From: an uncultured Myxococcales bacterium
GTDB taxonomy: Bacteria; Myxococcota_A; Bradymonadia; UBA7976; UBA1532
Assembly: GCA_903847385.1 (NCBI GenBank)
Contig: CAINDO010000400.1
Location: forward strand, 1 to 32,357
Direction: 5' to 3'
DNA: 32,357 nucleotides
The position numbers and the translations under genes are program-made. The notes beneath the pieces are model-generated. The model was not told the DNA's origin. It worked only from the letters and a program-made list of their open reading frames with translations, and ran no database searches. Below, in pieces: positions 1 through 7,828 of this stretch; positions within the stretch are counted from its first letter, which is position 1, and the number at the start of each line of letters is the position of its first letter.

Positions 1-345
1 GCCAACATGGTGAAGGAGATCGAGCGCGCGATCCAGCAGTCGGACCTGGGGCTCAACCCGGCGAACGATGGCCAGATCATCCGCCTCAGCATCCCGCCCC
101 TGACGGCCGACCGCCGCAAGGACCTGGTCAAGCAGGTCAAGAAGTTCGGCGAAGAGGCCAAGATCCAGGTGCGCAACCACCGCCGGGACGTCAACGCCGC
201 CCTCACCGCCCTCAAAGAAGGCGGCAAGATCAGCGAGGACGACCTCACCCGCTCCCTGAAGAAGGTTCAGGACGAGACGGACGCGGCCGTGAAGCACGTG
301 GACGACATCATCGGCGCCAAGGAAAAAGAGCTCACCGAGCTCTGA
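1..345 (+). CDS. frr: Ribosome recycling factor, C-terminal 114 residues (5' end outside window)
   Basis: Ribosome recycling factor acts in the cytoplasm with EF-G to split the post-termination ribosome. The open frame runs in from the window edge and ends at TGA 343-345. The visible part matches the latter two thirds of the roughly 185-residue family. It holds the SDLGLNP stretch, the IPPLT-x-RR hinge and the second long helix of domain I, which carries the VRNHRRD segment with the arginines known to be needed for function. The first ATG in view (position 7) is an internal Met, because the upstream codons already fit the family. The gene converges on the beta-barrel gene with 20 nt between stops, and no hairpin is evident there. 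Confidence 0.95.
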   Translation, partial: ANMVKEIERAIQQSDLGLNPANDGQIIRLSIPPLTADRRKDLVKQVKKFGEEAKIQVRNHRRDVNAALTALKEGGKISEDDLTRSLKKVQDETDAAVKHVDDIIGAKEKELTEL

Positions 346-365
346 GCCCCGACCCTCGTTCGCCC

Positions 366-1691
366 TCAGAACGAGTACACATAGCGGCCCATGACCGTGT
401 GGATGAACAGGCTCTCCTGATTCCGCAGGTCCTGCAGCTCGGCCTCGTACACGCCGTCATAGGTCGCATCGACCTGATGGTGGCGTGCGGGCCGCCATAC
501 GACGCCGCCGCCGAAGAGCCAGATCTCCTGCGCTTCGTCGAACAGCCGGCCGCGCTCCGTCGCCCGGCCCACCGTGCGCCCGTTGAACCACGTGGTGCGC
601 AGGTCGAGCGACAGAAGCGCCCCGAAGTCCCGGCCGACGTCCAGTGAGACCAGCTCGCTGTCCGATTGGTAGCCGTTGTGCAACTGCAGGCTCAGGTCAG
701 CCCGCAGGTCCGTGCCACCGATGTCGTCGTCCCGCAGGCCGATTGTGTAGGTATAGGCCTCGCGATCGTCCTGGGAGCGGTGTTTCGCCTCGATGGACTG
801 GTAGTGGTACAGGTGGTCCCAGAACCGCAGCGATGCGCTCATCCGCGCGCGGTTGTAGACCAGGTCCGCGACCTCGTCCCCCAGGACCAGCGCCTGCTGA
901 GCGTCCACGACGTTGTGGTAGACCTGGGCATCGCGATACTGCTCGATGGAGTAGCGGCTCAGGTTCAGCGTGAGGTTCACCGCCGGCACGGGTGTGTAGT
1001 CCAGGCTGGCCAGGAGCGTCGTCACCTCGGCCGAAGTCGCCAGGTCGACGACCAGGTAGTCGGCCAGGTACAGCCCCGGCGCGAGCCGATAGTGCGTGCG
1101 CTGGTACAGGTAATGGCGGTCGAGCGCGCCGTCACGCAGCGTGGCCGCGTACGCCAGGGCGGCGTCCAGGGCGTCCGCCGTATAGGTGCCGTACAGACCC
1201 GTGGACTGGGCGCCCACGTCCAGGGCGGCGTCGTAGGGGTCGGGGGCGAGGCCACCGAACACGCCCACGCCCGCGTCGTCGTTCGCAAAGCGCAGCTCGG
1301 CGGTGACGCCGTCGATCCAGGCGTTGCCGGCGTCCCACAGGAGCTGACGCCCGCCCGTGAGCAAGAGCTGCCCGTCCATCAGGGGCTGGCGCGCGTAGAG
1401 CTGCCGCACCTGATCGAAGCTCTCCGTGACGCCGTAGCGGCGCTCGTTCGCCCGGTCGACGTCCCAGAGGAACGTGGCGTCCAGCCGCAGCTCCAGCCCG
1501 GCCTCCGTGAGCGCGGTGGCCCGTGCGTCCGTGTCCAGGAACCCGAAGGTCACACTGGGGTTCTCGCCGGAGTCGAAGGCGTGCAATGCACGCAGCCGCA
1601 CGCTGCCGCCGAGCGTGGCTTCCTTCGCCAGGGCCGCGGACGGGAGCAGCATTGCCACCGTGACCAGGCGTCGCATCACCGAGGCGCGCAC
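366..1691 (-). CDS. Outer-membrane beta-barrel protein, last gene of a putative electron-conduit operon
   Basis: This 441-residue protein starts with a Sec signal peptide (MRRLVTVAMLL...ALA, cut near residue 22). The rest is alternating polar/hydrophobic strands with many Tyr, Trp and Asp-rich turns, and it ends in YVYSF, a terminal Phe typical of BAM-inserted barrels. I cannot name the family; it is shorter than MtrB-type conduit porins (about 700 residues) and has no CxxC near the N-terminus. The start is GTG at 1691, because a strong GGAGGTG lies 5 nt upstream. The alternative ATG at 1676 overlaps the upstream stop but has no such site. The gene overlaps the 30-heme cytochrome gene by 16 nt, which implies translational coupling. 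A role as the outer-membrane sleeve or partner of that cytochrome is inferred from this context only. Confidence 0.75.
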   Translation of the reverse strand: MRASVMRRLVTVAMLLPSAALAKEATLGGSVRLRALHAFDSGENPSVTFGFLDTDARATALTEAGLELRLDATFLWDVDRANERRYGVTESFDQVRQLYARQPLMDGQLLLTGGRQLLWDAGNAWIDGVTAELRFANDDAGVGVFGGLAPDPYDAALDVGAQSTGLYGTYTADALDAALAYAATLRDGALDRHYLYQRTHYRLAPGLYLADYLVVDLATSAEVTTLLASLDYTPVPAVNLTLNLSRYSIEQYRDAQVYHNVVDAQQALVLGDEVADLVYNRARMSASLRFWDHLYHYQSIEAKHRSQDDREAYTYTIGLRDDDIGGTDLRADLSLQLHNGYQSDSELVSLDVGRDFGALLSLDLRTTWFNGRTVGRATERGRLFDEAQEIWLFGGGVVWRPARHHQVDATYDGVYEAELQDLRNQESLFIHTVMGRYVYSF

Positions 1692-3922
1692 GCGGGCACC
1701 TCCGGGTCGCCGCAGGTCACGCCGGCCCGCGCCGGGACGAACGCGCGGGTGGTGTGGCAGTCCTCACAGGCGTCCAGGCCCCCGGGGCAGCACCGGGTGT
1801 GGTCCGGCTGCTTCGCCGCCTTGAAGCTGTCCGTGTGGCAGAAGTTGCAGGTGCTCGGCAGGCCCCCGAAGACCCGCCCGGGGTGACACTCGCGGCAGGC
1901 GACGAATCGATGCGCGCCGGACAGCCGGAACCCGGTCTCGTTGTGCAGGAACGTGCTCGGCAGGAAGTAGTTCTGCGTGTGGCACTCGTGACAGAACGGC
2001 CCGAAGCTGCCGAAGTGCGGGTCCCGGTGGCAGTGCACGCACTCGGGGCCGGTGCCGGCCAGCTCCTTTCGACGGTCCGGGCCGTGGCAGACCTCGCAGG
2101 GCAGCCGGTCGTGCGCGCCCTCGAGCCGGAACGGGCCGAAGTCGTGGTTCTGGCTGGTGTTGCTCACCCAGTCGTTGGTGGTGTGGCACTGCTCACACTG
2201 CGGGCCCTTCTGGCCGTCGTGGACGTCCTCGTGACACCCCTCGCACTGCTGCGGCGTGCCCTTGTAGTCGTTGCGCACGTGGCACTTGGCGCAGTCGAGC
2301 GACCGATGCAGGCCGAAGAGCGGGTAGTCGCTCTGGGTGTCGTGGTCGAAGTTCGCCGGCCGGAACCCCGAGGGCGTGTGACAGCGCTCGCAGGGTGTCG
2401 CGAACTGCCCCTCGTGGAAGTTGCGGTGGCAGTTGCCGCAGGCCGTGTCGATGGGGCGGAAGTGGCCGTCCTTGTGGCAGCCCTGGCAGGCCACGTCCTG
2501 GTGTTTGCCTTCGAGCTGGAAGCGGCTGAGCGTGTGATCGAAGAGCGGGATCCGCCACTGGTCGGAGTTCTTGTGGCAACGGTCGCACTCGGCCCCGGCG
2601 AACTGCCCGCGGTGGATGTCCCGGTGGCAGAAGGCGCAGGCCTGCACCGTGTCGTCCTGCGTCTCGGTGCCGTTGGGGTGGCAGCGGTAGCAGGGCTGCT
2701 CCTCGTGCCGGCCGAGGAGCGGGAACCCGGTGATGCCGTGATCGAAGCGGGTCTGCCGCCAGCTCTCGGGCGAATGGCAGTTGGCGCAGCTTCGGTCGCC
2801 GAAGGTGTCGCCGTGGGGGCTCTGGGTGCGGTGGCAGTTCTCGCAGGCGGTGTCGACGGGTTTGTAGCGCCCGTCCGGGTGGCAGCGAGCGCAGTCCACG
2901 GCCTTGTGCCGCCCCTGCAAGGGGAAACGACTCATCGTGGCGTGGTTGAACTTGTCGACGTCCTTGAAGCCCGTCTCCTGGTGGCAGCGCCCGCAGGGCG
3001 TGGCGCCGAACTGCCCGCGGTGGTTGTCCTTGTGGCAACTCGCGCACTCCGTCGACTTGGGCTTCCAGCGCTCCCACTTGTGGCAGTCCAGGCACTTGTT
3101 CTCCTGGTGTTTGCCCTTCAGCGCCCAGCCCGTCGTCACGTGTTCGAACACGTTCGTCAGCTTGAAGCCGCCCGTGACGTGGCACTCCTCACAGATGCGG
3201 GCCTTGAAGACGCCCTTGGGGTGCGGGTCCTCGTGGCAGGTCGCGCAGCCGGCGACGGAGATGGGCCCGAGCGCCTTGGTGTCCGTGTGGCACTTGTCGC
3301 AGCGGATGTCCTTGTGTTTGCCGGTGCGCGGGAAACGCGTGTCTCGCTCGTGGTCGAACTTCAGGTTCCCGTTGAGCTTCCGCCAGTCGATGGTGTTGTG
3401 ACACTGGTCGCAGGCTGCGAGATCGGCCTTCCCGTGGGCCTTGCCGTGGTACTCGCCGTGACAGGCGCGGCAGGCCGTCTCGGCGCCCAGGTAGCTGTCG
3501 CGGTTGGTGCCGGGCCGCTTGGCCGTATGGCAATCGCGGCAGATGGGGCCCACGTGCCCGCCCGTGAGCGACCAGCCCGTCTGGTCGTGATTGAACGTGC
3601 GGCGGTCGAGGACGACCAGGTCGTGATCCCGGCCGAGGTGCTCACGGTGGCAGGTGATGCAGGGCGCACCCGCCGCGACGCGGCCGTGGAAACCGGCGCC
3701 CCGCTGGATGCGCTGGTCGATGTCCCGGTGGCAGCCGAGGCACTTGTCCTCGGGCACGCCGGTGAAGGCGATGTGGCAGCGATTGCACTCCGCCGCCGTG
3801 TCCAGCGAGGCGTGGGGCCGCGACAGGGGCAGCGGATCCGCGAAGGCCGGCGTGACACCCCAGCCGAGCAGCCAGAGGGCCGCCACCAGGCGCAGGGCGA
3901 AGCTGAGCGTCGGCGACGACAT
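1676..3922 (-). CDS. Periplasmic multiheme cytochrome c with 30 CxxCH motifs in ten triheme modules
   Basis: The 748-residue protein has a signal peptide (cut after AFA, residue 28) followed by 30 CxxCH heme c attachment motifs. I counted them one by one, from CNRCH near residue 46 to CEDCH near the C-terminus. They fall into ten repeats of about 65-75 residues. Each has the pattern F-x-H ... G-x-H ... CxxCH ... CxxCH-x-D-x-H ... CxxCH. The free histidines suit distal ligation, so most hemes are probably bis-His. This resembles the cytochrome c7/c3 triheme fold concatenated in Geobacter dodecaheme proteins such as GSU1996 (family knowledge). No membrane anchor is seen, so it should be a soluble or elongated periplasmic wire. 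It sits between the inner-membrane redox gene (25 nt upstream) and the outer-membrane barrel gene (overlapping). No good ribosome site precedes the ATG; a small hairpin does. Confidence 0.95.
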   Translation of the reverse strand: MSSPTLSFALRLVAALWLLGWGVTPAFADPLPLSRPHASLDTAAECNRCHIAFTGVPEDKCLGCHRDIDQRIQRGAGFHGRVAAGAPCITCHREHLGRDHDLVVLDRRTFNHDQTGWSLTGGHVGPICRDCHTAKRPGTNRDSYLGAETACRACHGEYHGKAHGKADLAACDQCHNTIDWRKLNGNLKFDHERDTRFPRTGKHKDIRCDKCHTDTKALGPISVAGCATCHEDPHPKGVFKARICEECHVTGGFKLTNVFEHVTTGWALKGKHQENKCLDCHKWERWKPKSTECASCHKDNHRGQFGATPCGRCHQETGFKDVDKFNHATMSRFPLQGRHKAVDCARCHPDGRYKPVDTACENCHRTQSPHGDTFGDRSCANCHSPESWRQTRFDHGITGFPLLGRHEEQPCYRCHPNGTETQDDTVQACAFCHRDIHRGQFAGAECDRCHKNSDQWRIPLFDHTLSRFQLEGKHQDVACQGCHKDGHFRPIDTACGNCHRNFHEGQFATPCERCHTPSGFRPANFDHDTQSDYPLFGLHRSLDCAKCHVRNDYKGTPQQCEGCHEDVHDGQKGPQCEQCHTTNDWVSNTSQNHDFGPFRLEGAHDRLPCEVCHGPDRRKELAGTGPECVHCHRDPHFGSFGPFCHECHTQNYFLPSTFLHNETGFRLSGAHRFVACRECHPGRVFGGLPSTCNFCHTDSFKAAKQPDHTRCCPGGLDACEDCHTTRAFVPARAGVTCGDPEVPACAPR
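1697..1703 (-). promoter_or_regulatory. Shine-Dalgarno site that decides the beta-barrel start
   Basis: Read on the minus strand this is GGAGGTG, followed after CCCGC by GTG at 1691. It lies inside the last codons of the upstream cytochrome gene. It favours the GTG over the ATG at 1676, whose nearest match would be about 20 nt away. Confidence 0.6.
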
Positions 3923-3926
3923 CGGG

Positions 3927-3945
3927 GCGAATCTACGCGATTCGC
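3927..3945 (-). other. Perfect inverted repeat between two operon genes
   Basis: GCGAATC, a 5-nt loop and GATTCGC fill almost the whole 25-nt gap between the redox-protein stop and the cytochrome ATG. In the mRNA this would form a 7-bp hairpin just before the start codon, where a ribosome site is expected but not seen. It could limit initiation or serve as a processing site. The role is inference. Confidence 0.4.
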
Positions 3946-3947
3946 GT

Positions 3948-5975
3948 TCAATTCCCCACGGCGAAGGCCAGCGAAACGATGATGTGCAGGAGCAGCGCCC
4001 CGAACATGATGTCGCTGGCGATCACGTGGACCATGCGATAGCGCTTGAGGAGCCGCCCGAAGAACGCGTGCCGCTTCATGGAGCGCTCCAGGCGGACCTT
4101 CTCCTGCATCAGCCGCAGCACCTCGCCGGCCTTGCCCGCGCGCACGCCGCCCGCCTCCAGATGCGCGCCCAGGGCCTCGATGCGCTTGCGCGCCGCCTGG
4201 TCTTCGCCGGCCACGGCCAGCAGGCCCTGAAGCAGCGACTCCCGGGCGTCGGGGTCCACCGGTGTCGCGTCGTGCGACTTCGCGGCCGTCGACGCGACGA
4301 CGCTCTGCATCTGGGTGATGGCGGTCATCCCGGCCCGGGGGCTGTCGAAGAGCGCCTCGATGTCCCGATCGAGCGCGGCCATGCGGCCCTCGAGCTCCTT
4401 GAGCTCCATCTGCTTGCCGGCACCGCTGCGGGGCACGAGATACACGATGTATCGCCCCACGAACCCCGTCAGCAGCGCCGCGGCCATCGTCGCGAAGGCC
4501 ATCGTCGAGACCAGCCCGTTGAAGACGAAGGTCGTGTGATAGAGGCCGTACAGGCCGCCCAGGACGCCGAGCCAGACGTGGCTCTCCATCCACGCCTGCA
4601 TGGTGCCCCACCGCGGCGCCACCCGTTTGCCGATGCGATAGAGCTGCGTCGACAGCAGGAACAGCCCGCCCAGGTAACCCATGGCGTGGCTGAACCAGTC
4701 GCCGGCGCGGAACGGCGCGACGGGGTTCAGCGGCTCCGAGGTGATGCCGGCCTCGTACAGCAGTGTGCCGAAGGTCGCGTCGATCCAGAACAGCCGGCCG
4801 AAACACTCCCAGGTCAGCACCAGGAAGTTCAGCAGCGTGAAGGTGAGCCAGAACCGCCGCCAGCGCGTCGGGGGCGCCTCGGGAGACGCCGTGGCCCCCT
4901 GCCCCGGCCCCTCGTGCACGGCGAACTGCTGCCAGTAGTCGAAGAGCCTGCTGCCGTCGACCTGGAACAGCGCCCCCGTCGGGCAGGCCGTGATGCAGGC
5001 CTGGTCACCGAAGCCGGAGCAGTTGTCGCACTTCTGCGCGATGTTCTTGCCCTTGGCGTCCTCGGTTCGGTTGGGGAAGTACCGCGCGAGGTCGAGCTCC
5101 GCGATGGAGTGCATGCGGATGCTGCCGAAGCTGCAGCCCTTGGCGCAGGCGGTGCACCCCACGCAGTTGTGATCGATGATGATCTCGTGCGTCTCGGGGT
5201 GCCGGCTCAGGTGGCCGAACTTGCACTTGTCGAGGCACTCCGGGACCTCGCAGTTGTGGCAGTTGGCCGGCACCTCGGTCAGGCCGTACTTCACCTCGCT
5301 GGCGCCGAGGCGGTCCGTGCCGTGGCGCGACCGGCAGGCGTCGTAGCAGCCGTCGCACTCGATGCAGATGTCCATCCGCTTGATCTTCACGCGGCCGGCG
5401 AAGGTCAGGCGCTGCTCCACGAAGAACTTCGCGATGTCCTTCTGGAAGTCGTTATCGAAGTGCGCGACCTGTCGCTCGGTGACCCCCCGGATCGACGCGC
5501 TGAAGTCGTCGCGGAAGGCGGCGTCGCGCTTCAGCAGCGCGTTGAGATCGCTGTAAGCGATGCGCAGGGCCTGCATCGGCACCATGGCCGTCAGGCGCAG
5601 GCGTTTCGTGCTCGCGTCCGCGAACAGTTTCTGCACCCAGGCCTCGCCCGGGCGCAGGTAGTTCAGCGTCTCGAACGGGCCGGTACCGACCTGCCGCTCG
5701 ACGCTCACGTCCCCGGAGAGCAGCACGAAGACCGGCGACACGTCGTCGGCGACGGGCGCCTCGTCGTGCAGGTGCTCGCCCCGCTGTCGGGAGACGAGCG
5801 ACATGCGCTCGCAGACCCGGGCGAGCAGGGCGTCGTCCAGGCCGCGGAAGAGCGCCGTGCCGCGCAAGAGCTCGACGGTGACGGGCGCCGGGGTCTCGTC
5901 GCCGCCCTTCTTCCCCTTCTTGGGCGGAGCCTTCTTGACCTTCTCCGGCTTCGCGGCCGGCTCGGCTTCGCTCAC
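3948..5975 (-). CDS. Fusion of CNB-like domain, four-cluster ferredoxin and di-heme b membrane domain
   Basis: From the GTG at 5975 the protein has 675 residues. A charged Lys/Ala/Pro tail is followed by a cyclic-nucleotide-binding-like beta-roll (about 35-165). Its phosphate cassette looks degenerate (PGEAW, no Arg-Ala-Thr), so nucleotide binding is doubtful. Residues 204-333 carry four [4Fe-4S] cysteine sets: CIECDGC..C, CHNC....C...C, CVGCTACAKGC and CDNC.......C...CP, as in HybA/PsrB/DmsB electron-transfer subunits. About five membrane helices follow (375-515 and 648-672), with an intervening coiled-coil stretch. Two helices each contain H-x13-H (H466/H480 and H650/H664), the bis-heme spacing of ferric reductase/NOX-type cytochromes. 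A GGGAG 8 nt upstream supports the GTG start; an open frame reaches 6113 but would overlap the previous gene. Likely role, inferred: passing electrons between the cytoplasmic or quinone side and the periplasmic 30-heme cytochrome. Confidence 0.85.
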   Translation of the reverse strand: MSEAEPAAKPEKVKKAPPKKGKKGGDETPAPVTVELLRGTALFRGLDDALLARVCERMSLVSRQRGEHLHDEAPVADDVSPVFVLLSGDVSVERQVGTGPFETLNYLRPGEAWVQKLFADASTKRLRLTAMVPMQALRIAYSDLNALLKRDAAFRDDFSASIRGVTERQVAHFDNDFQKDIAKFFVEQRLTFAGRVKIKRMDICIECDGCYDACRSRHGTDRLGASEVKYGLTEVPANCHNCEVPECLDKCKFGHLSRHPETHEIIIDHNCVGCTACAKGCSFGSIRMHSIAELDLARYFPNRTEDAKGKNIAQKCDNCSGFGDQACITACPTGALFQVDGSRLFDYWQQFAVHEGPGQGATASPEAPPTRWRRFWLTFTLLNFLVLTWECFGRLFWIDATFGTLLYEAGITSEPLNPVAPFRAGDWFSHAMGYLGGLFLLSTQLYRIGKRVAPRWGTMQAWMESHVWLGVLGGLYGLYHTTFVFNGLVSTMAFATMAAALLTGFVGRYIVYLVPRSGAGKQMELKELEGRMAALDRDIEALFDSPRAGMTAITQMQSVVASTAAKSHDATPVDPDARESLLQGLLAVAGEDQAARKRIEALGAHLEAGGVRAGKAGEVLRLMQEKVRLERSMKRHAFFGRLLKRYRMVHVIASDIMFGALLLHIIVSLAFAVGN

Positions 5976-5983
5976 GGGGGCGA

Positions 5984-5988
5984 CTCCC
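5984..5988 (-). promoter_or_regulatory. Shine-Dalgarno site supporting the GTG start of the redox fusion protein
   Basis: GGGAG on the minus strand ends 8 nt before GTG at 5975-5973, within the 25-nt gap after the lipoprotein stop. No ATG in this frame after the lipoprotein stop has a comparable site. Confidence 0.5.
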
Positions 5989-6000
5989 GGCGGTGATGGC

Positions 6001-7716
6001 TCAGGGGCAGATGCCGAAGATGTCGGCGCCGCAGGTCCCGTTGGGCGGGGGCGGCTGACCGGGCAGGGCCCCATAGTTGCAGACCAGGCCCGGCGCGCAA
6101 GCGACGACGTCACCGGCGCTGCAGAAAGTCAGGGCCGGGTTGGTCGGGTCCGAGATGAGGCACGTGCAGTTGCCGGGGATCGGCAGTCCGGGGATGGGGA
6201 TCAACGGCTGGCAGACGCTGCCCGCGGGGCAGACGGCGAGCATGTCGTCGCAGGTACCGTCCCGGTTGAAGCACTGACCGGTCTGGCCGTCGCAGAACGC
6301 GGCCATCGGGTCGCCGCAGTCCTCGTCCGTGGCGCAGCCGGGGGCGCAGCGGCCGGTGGCGGCGTCACACTGGGAGCCGCCCTGGCACGTCACGCCGCCG
6401 CAGGGGTTGTCCTCGCAGGTGAACGTGTTGGGGTTGCAGGCGCGCCGCACGCCGCAGTCGCGGTCCTCGATGCACTCCTTGCACTCACCGGCGATGCAGC
6501 GGCCGCCGGCGCAGTCGTTGTCCGTGACGCAGCCCATGCCGGGCTGGGGCGCGACGCAGTGGTTCATCGCGTCGCAGCGCAGGCTGGCGTCCGCGCAAGC
6601 GCGACCGTTGCCGCACTCGGCGCAGACCGACGGGCCGCCGTCGGCGCCGGGCACGCACACGGGCGTGGCGCCGCCGCAGGCGCCGAGGCAGGCGTCACAG
6701 GTGCCGGAGTCCGGCGTGCAGACGCCCGAGGCCGCATCGCAGGTCGTGCCGGCCGCGCAGCCCGCGCCACACTCGGGCAGGCAGTACTTCGCCGCGCCCA
6801 CGGTGCCGCACTTCAGGCCCGCCGCGCACTCCGAGTCCTGGGCGCAGGCGCCGCAGGTCTGCTTGGGCACGGTGCACTGCGAGGTCGCCGGGTCGCAGAC
6901 CTGACCGCCCTCGCACCCCGTCGCGAAGCAGCCGCACAGGACACGCGCGGGCAGACACAGGTTGATGCCGGCCTTGCACACGAACGGCGACGGGCAGTCG
7001 GCGTCCGCCATGCAGGGTTTGGTGCAGTACTGCCCCACGTCGATGGACTTGCACTCGGCGCCGGCGCCGAGGGCGGCACAGTCGGCGTCCGCGGTGCACT
7101 CGGTGCAGATGGCGGCGTCGCCCGGCGGGGGGCCGGCCATGTCGGGCGTGCTCATGGAGCCGCCGGCGCCGGCGTCGCCGGTCATCGGGGCCGCGTCGGC
7201 GCCGGGGATGACGGACATGTCGCCGGTCAGCCCCTGGCTGTCGCCACCGTTGCAGCCGGCCTCGCAGGTGCCGCCGCAGCAGACGTAGGCGTCGCCCAGG
7301 ACGCCGCACTCGCTGTCCTCACTGCACCGGACCGAGCCCGTGCAGGAGAAGCGGTTCGGGCCCTCCGTAATGCAGACCTGACCGGGGTTCGCGCAGCACA
7401 GCGCGTTGGCGTCGTCCGGGCAGGCCGAGCACTCCTGGGCGCTGCAGGTCTGGGTATCCGCCAGGCAGGTCCGGCGGGAGCCGGAACAGTCGCCGATGCC
7501 CGTGCAGGGCTCGCTGGTGCAGGCCTTCGAGTCCACGTCGCAGACGGTGCCGCGGTCGCAGTCGGTGTCGACCTCGCACTTCTTGCCGGACTTGGCCTCC
7601 GAGCAGCCCGCGACCCACAAGAGCGCCGAGGTGAAGAGTGCCACGATCGCGGTGCTGGCGGCGTTGCCGAGGATGCCGCGTCGCATCGTCGGTCGATTCT
7701 GTTCTGCGCTGCCCAT
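6001..7716 (-). CDS. Cysteine-rich lipoprotein heading the electron-conduit operon
   Basis: The 571-residue protein from ATG 7716 has a type II signal peptide ending in LLWVAGC. The lipidated residue is Cys38 and the following Ser predicts an outer-membrane location. The mature chain is a string of disulfide-type repeats of the form C-x-x-D-x-DC-x(6-9)-C-x(5-9)-C (CTADADC, CMADADC, CAQDSEC, CVTDNDC, CIEDRDC, CATDEDC). A Gly/Asp/Pro/Met-rich linker lies near residues 155-200. Such repeats are common in myxobacterial surface proteins; the function is unknown. It contains no CxxCH, so it is not a cytochrome. GGAGG lies 12 nt before the ATG, a little far; a second ATG at 7686 has no site. The next gene starts 25 nt after its stop on the same strand, so it probably leads the operon. 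Confidence 0.8.
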   Translation of the reverse strand: MGSAEQNRPTMRRGILGNAASTAIVALFTSALLWVAGCSEAKSGKKCEVDTDCDRGTVCDVDSKACTSEPCTGIGDCSGSRRTCLADTQTCSAQECSACPDDANALCCANPGQVCITEGPNRFSCTGSVRCSEDSECGVLGDAYVCCGGTCEAGCNGGDSQGLTGDMSVIPGADAAPMTGDAGAGGSMSTPDMAGPPPGDAAICTECTADADCAALGAGAECKSIDVGQYCTKPCMADADCPSPFVCKAGINLCLPARVLCGCFATGCEGGQVCDPATSQCTVPKQTCGACAQDSECAAGLKCGTVGAAKYCLPECGAGCAAGTTCDAASGVCTPDSGTCDACLGACGGATPVCVPGADGGPSVCAECGNGRACADASLRCDAMNHCVAPQPGMGCVTDNDCAGGRCIAGECKECIEDRDCGVRRACNPNTFTCEDNPCGGVTCQGGSQCDAATGRCAPGCATDEDCGDPMAAFCDGQTGQCFNRDGTCDDMLAVCPAGSVCQPLIPIPGLPIPGNCTCLISDPTNPALTFCSAGDVVACAPGLVCNYGALPGQPPPPNGTCGADIFGICP

Positions 7717-7749
7717 GATGGTCCCGGACCTCCGAAAAAAATTCGCGGC

Positions 7750-7779
7750 ACTATAGGCGCCCGACCCCGGCCCCGGCAA
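7750..7779 (-). promoter_or_regulatory. Candidate sigma-70 promoter of the lipoprotein/electron-conduit operon
   Basis: On the minus strand, TTGCCG (7779-7774) and TATAGT (7755-7750) are separated by 18 nt. The predicted start is about 25-30 nt upstream of ATG 7716, leaving room for the GGAGG site. The AT-rich stretch here stands out against the GC-rich surroundings. Confidence 0.45.
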
Positions 7780-7828
7780 CGGCGAGCTTCGCCCGAGTGT
7801 TCGTGCGGCCTCGCTGACGGTGGCAAGT

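Noticed and set aside
1720..3860. Regularly spaced short repeats resembling a CRISPR or tandem DNA repeat
   Set aside because: The repetition is the coding pattern of CxxCH motifs; the DNA between and within units varies and there are no constant direct repeats.
1754..3982. Plus-strand open frame of 742 codons across the cytochrome gene
   Set aside because: It mirrors the CxxCH repeats in the opposite strand and has a Val/Ala/Leu/Arg-only composition with no domain pattern.
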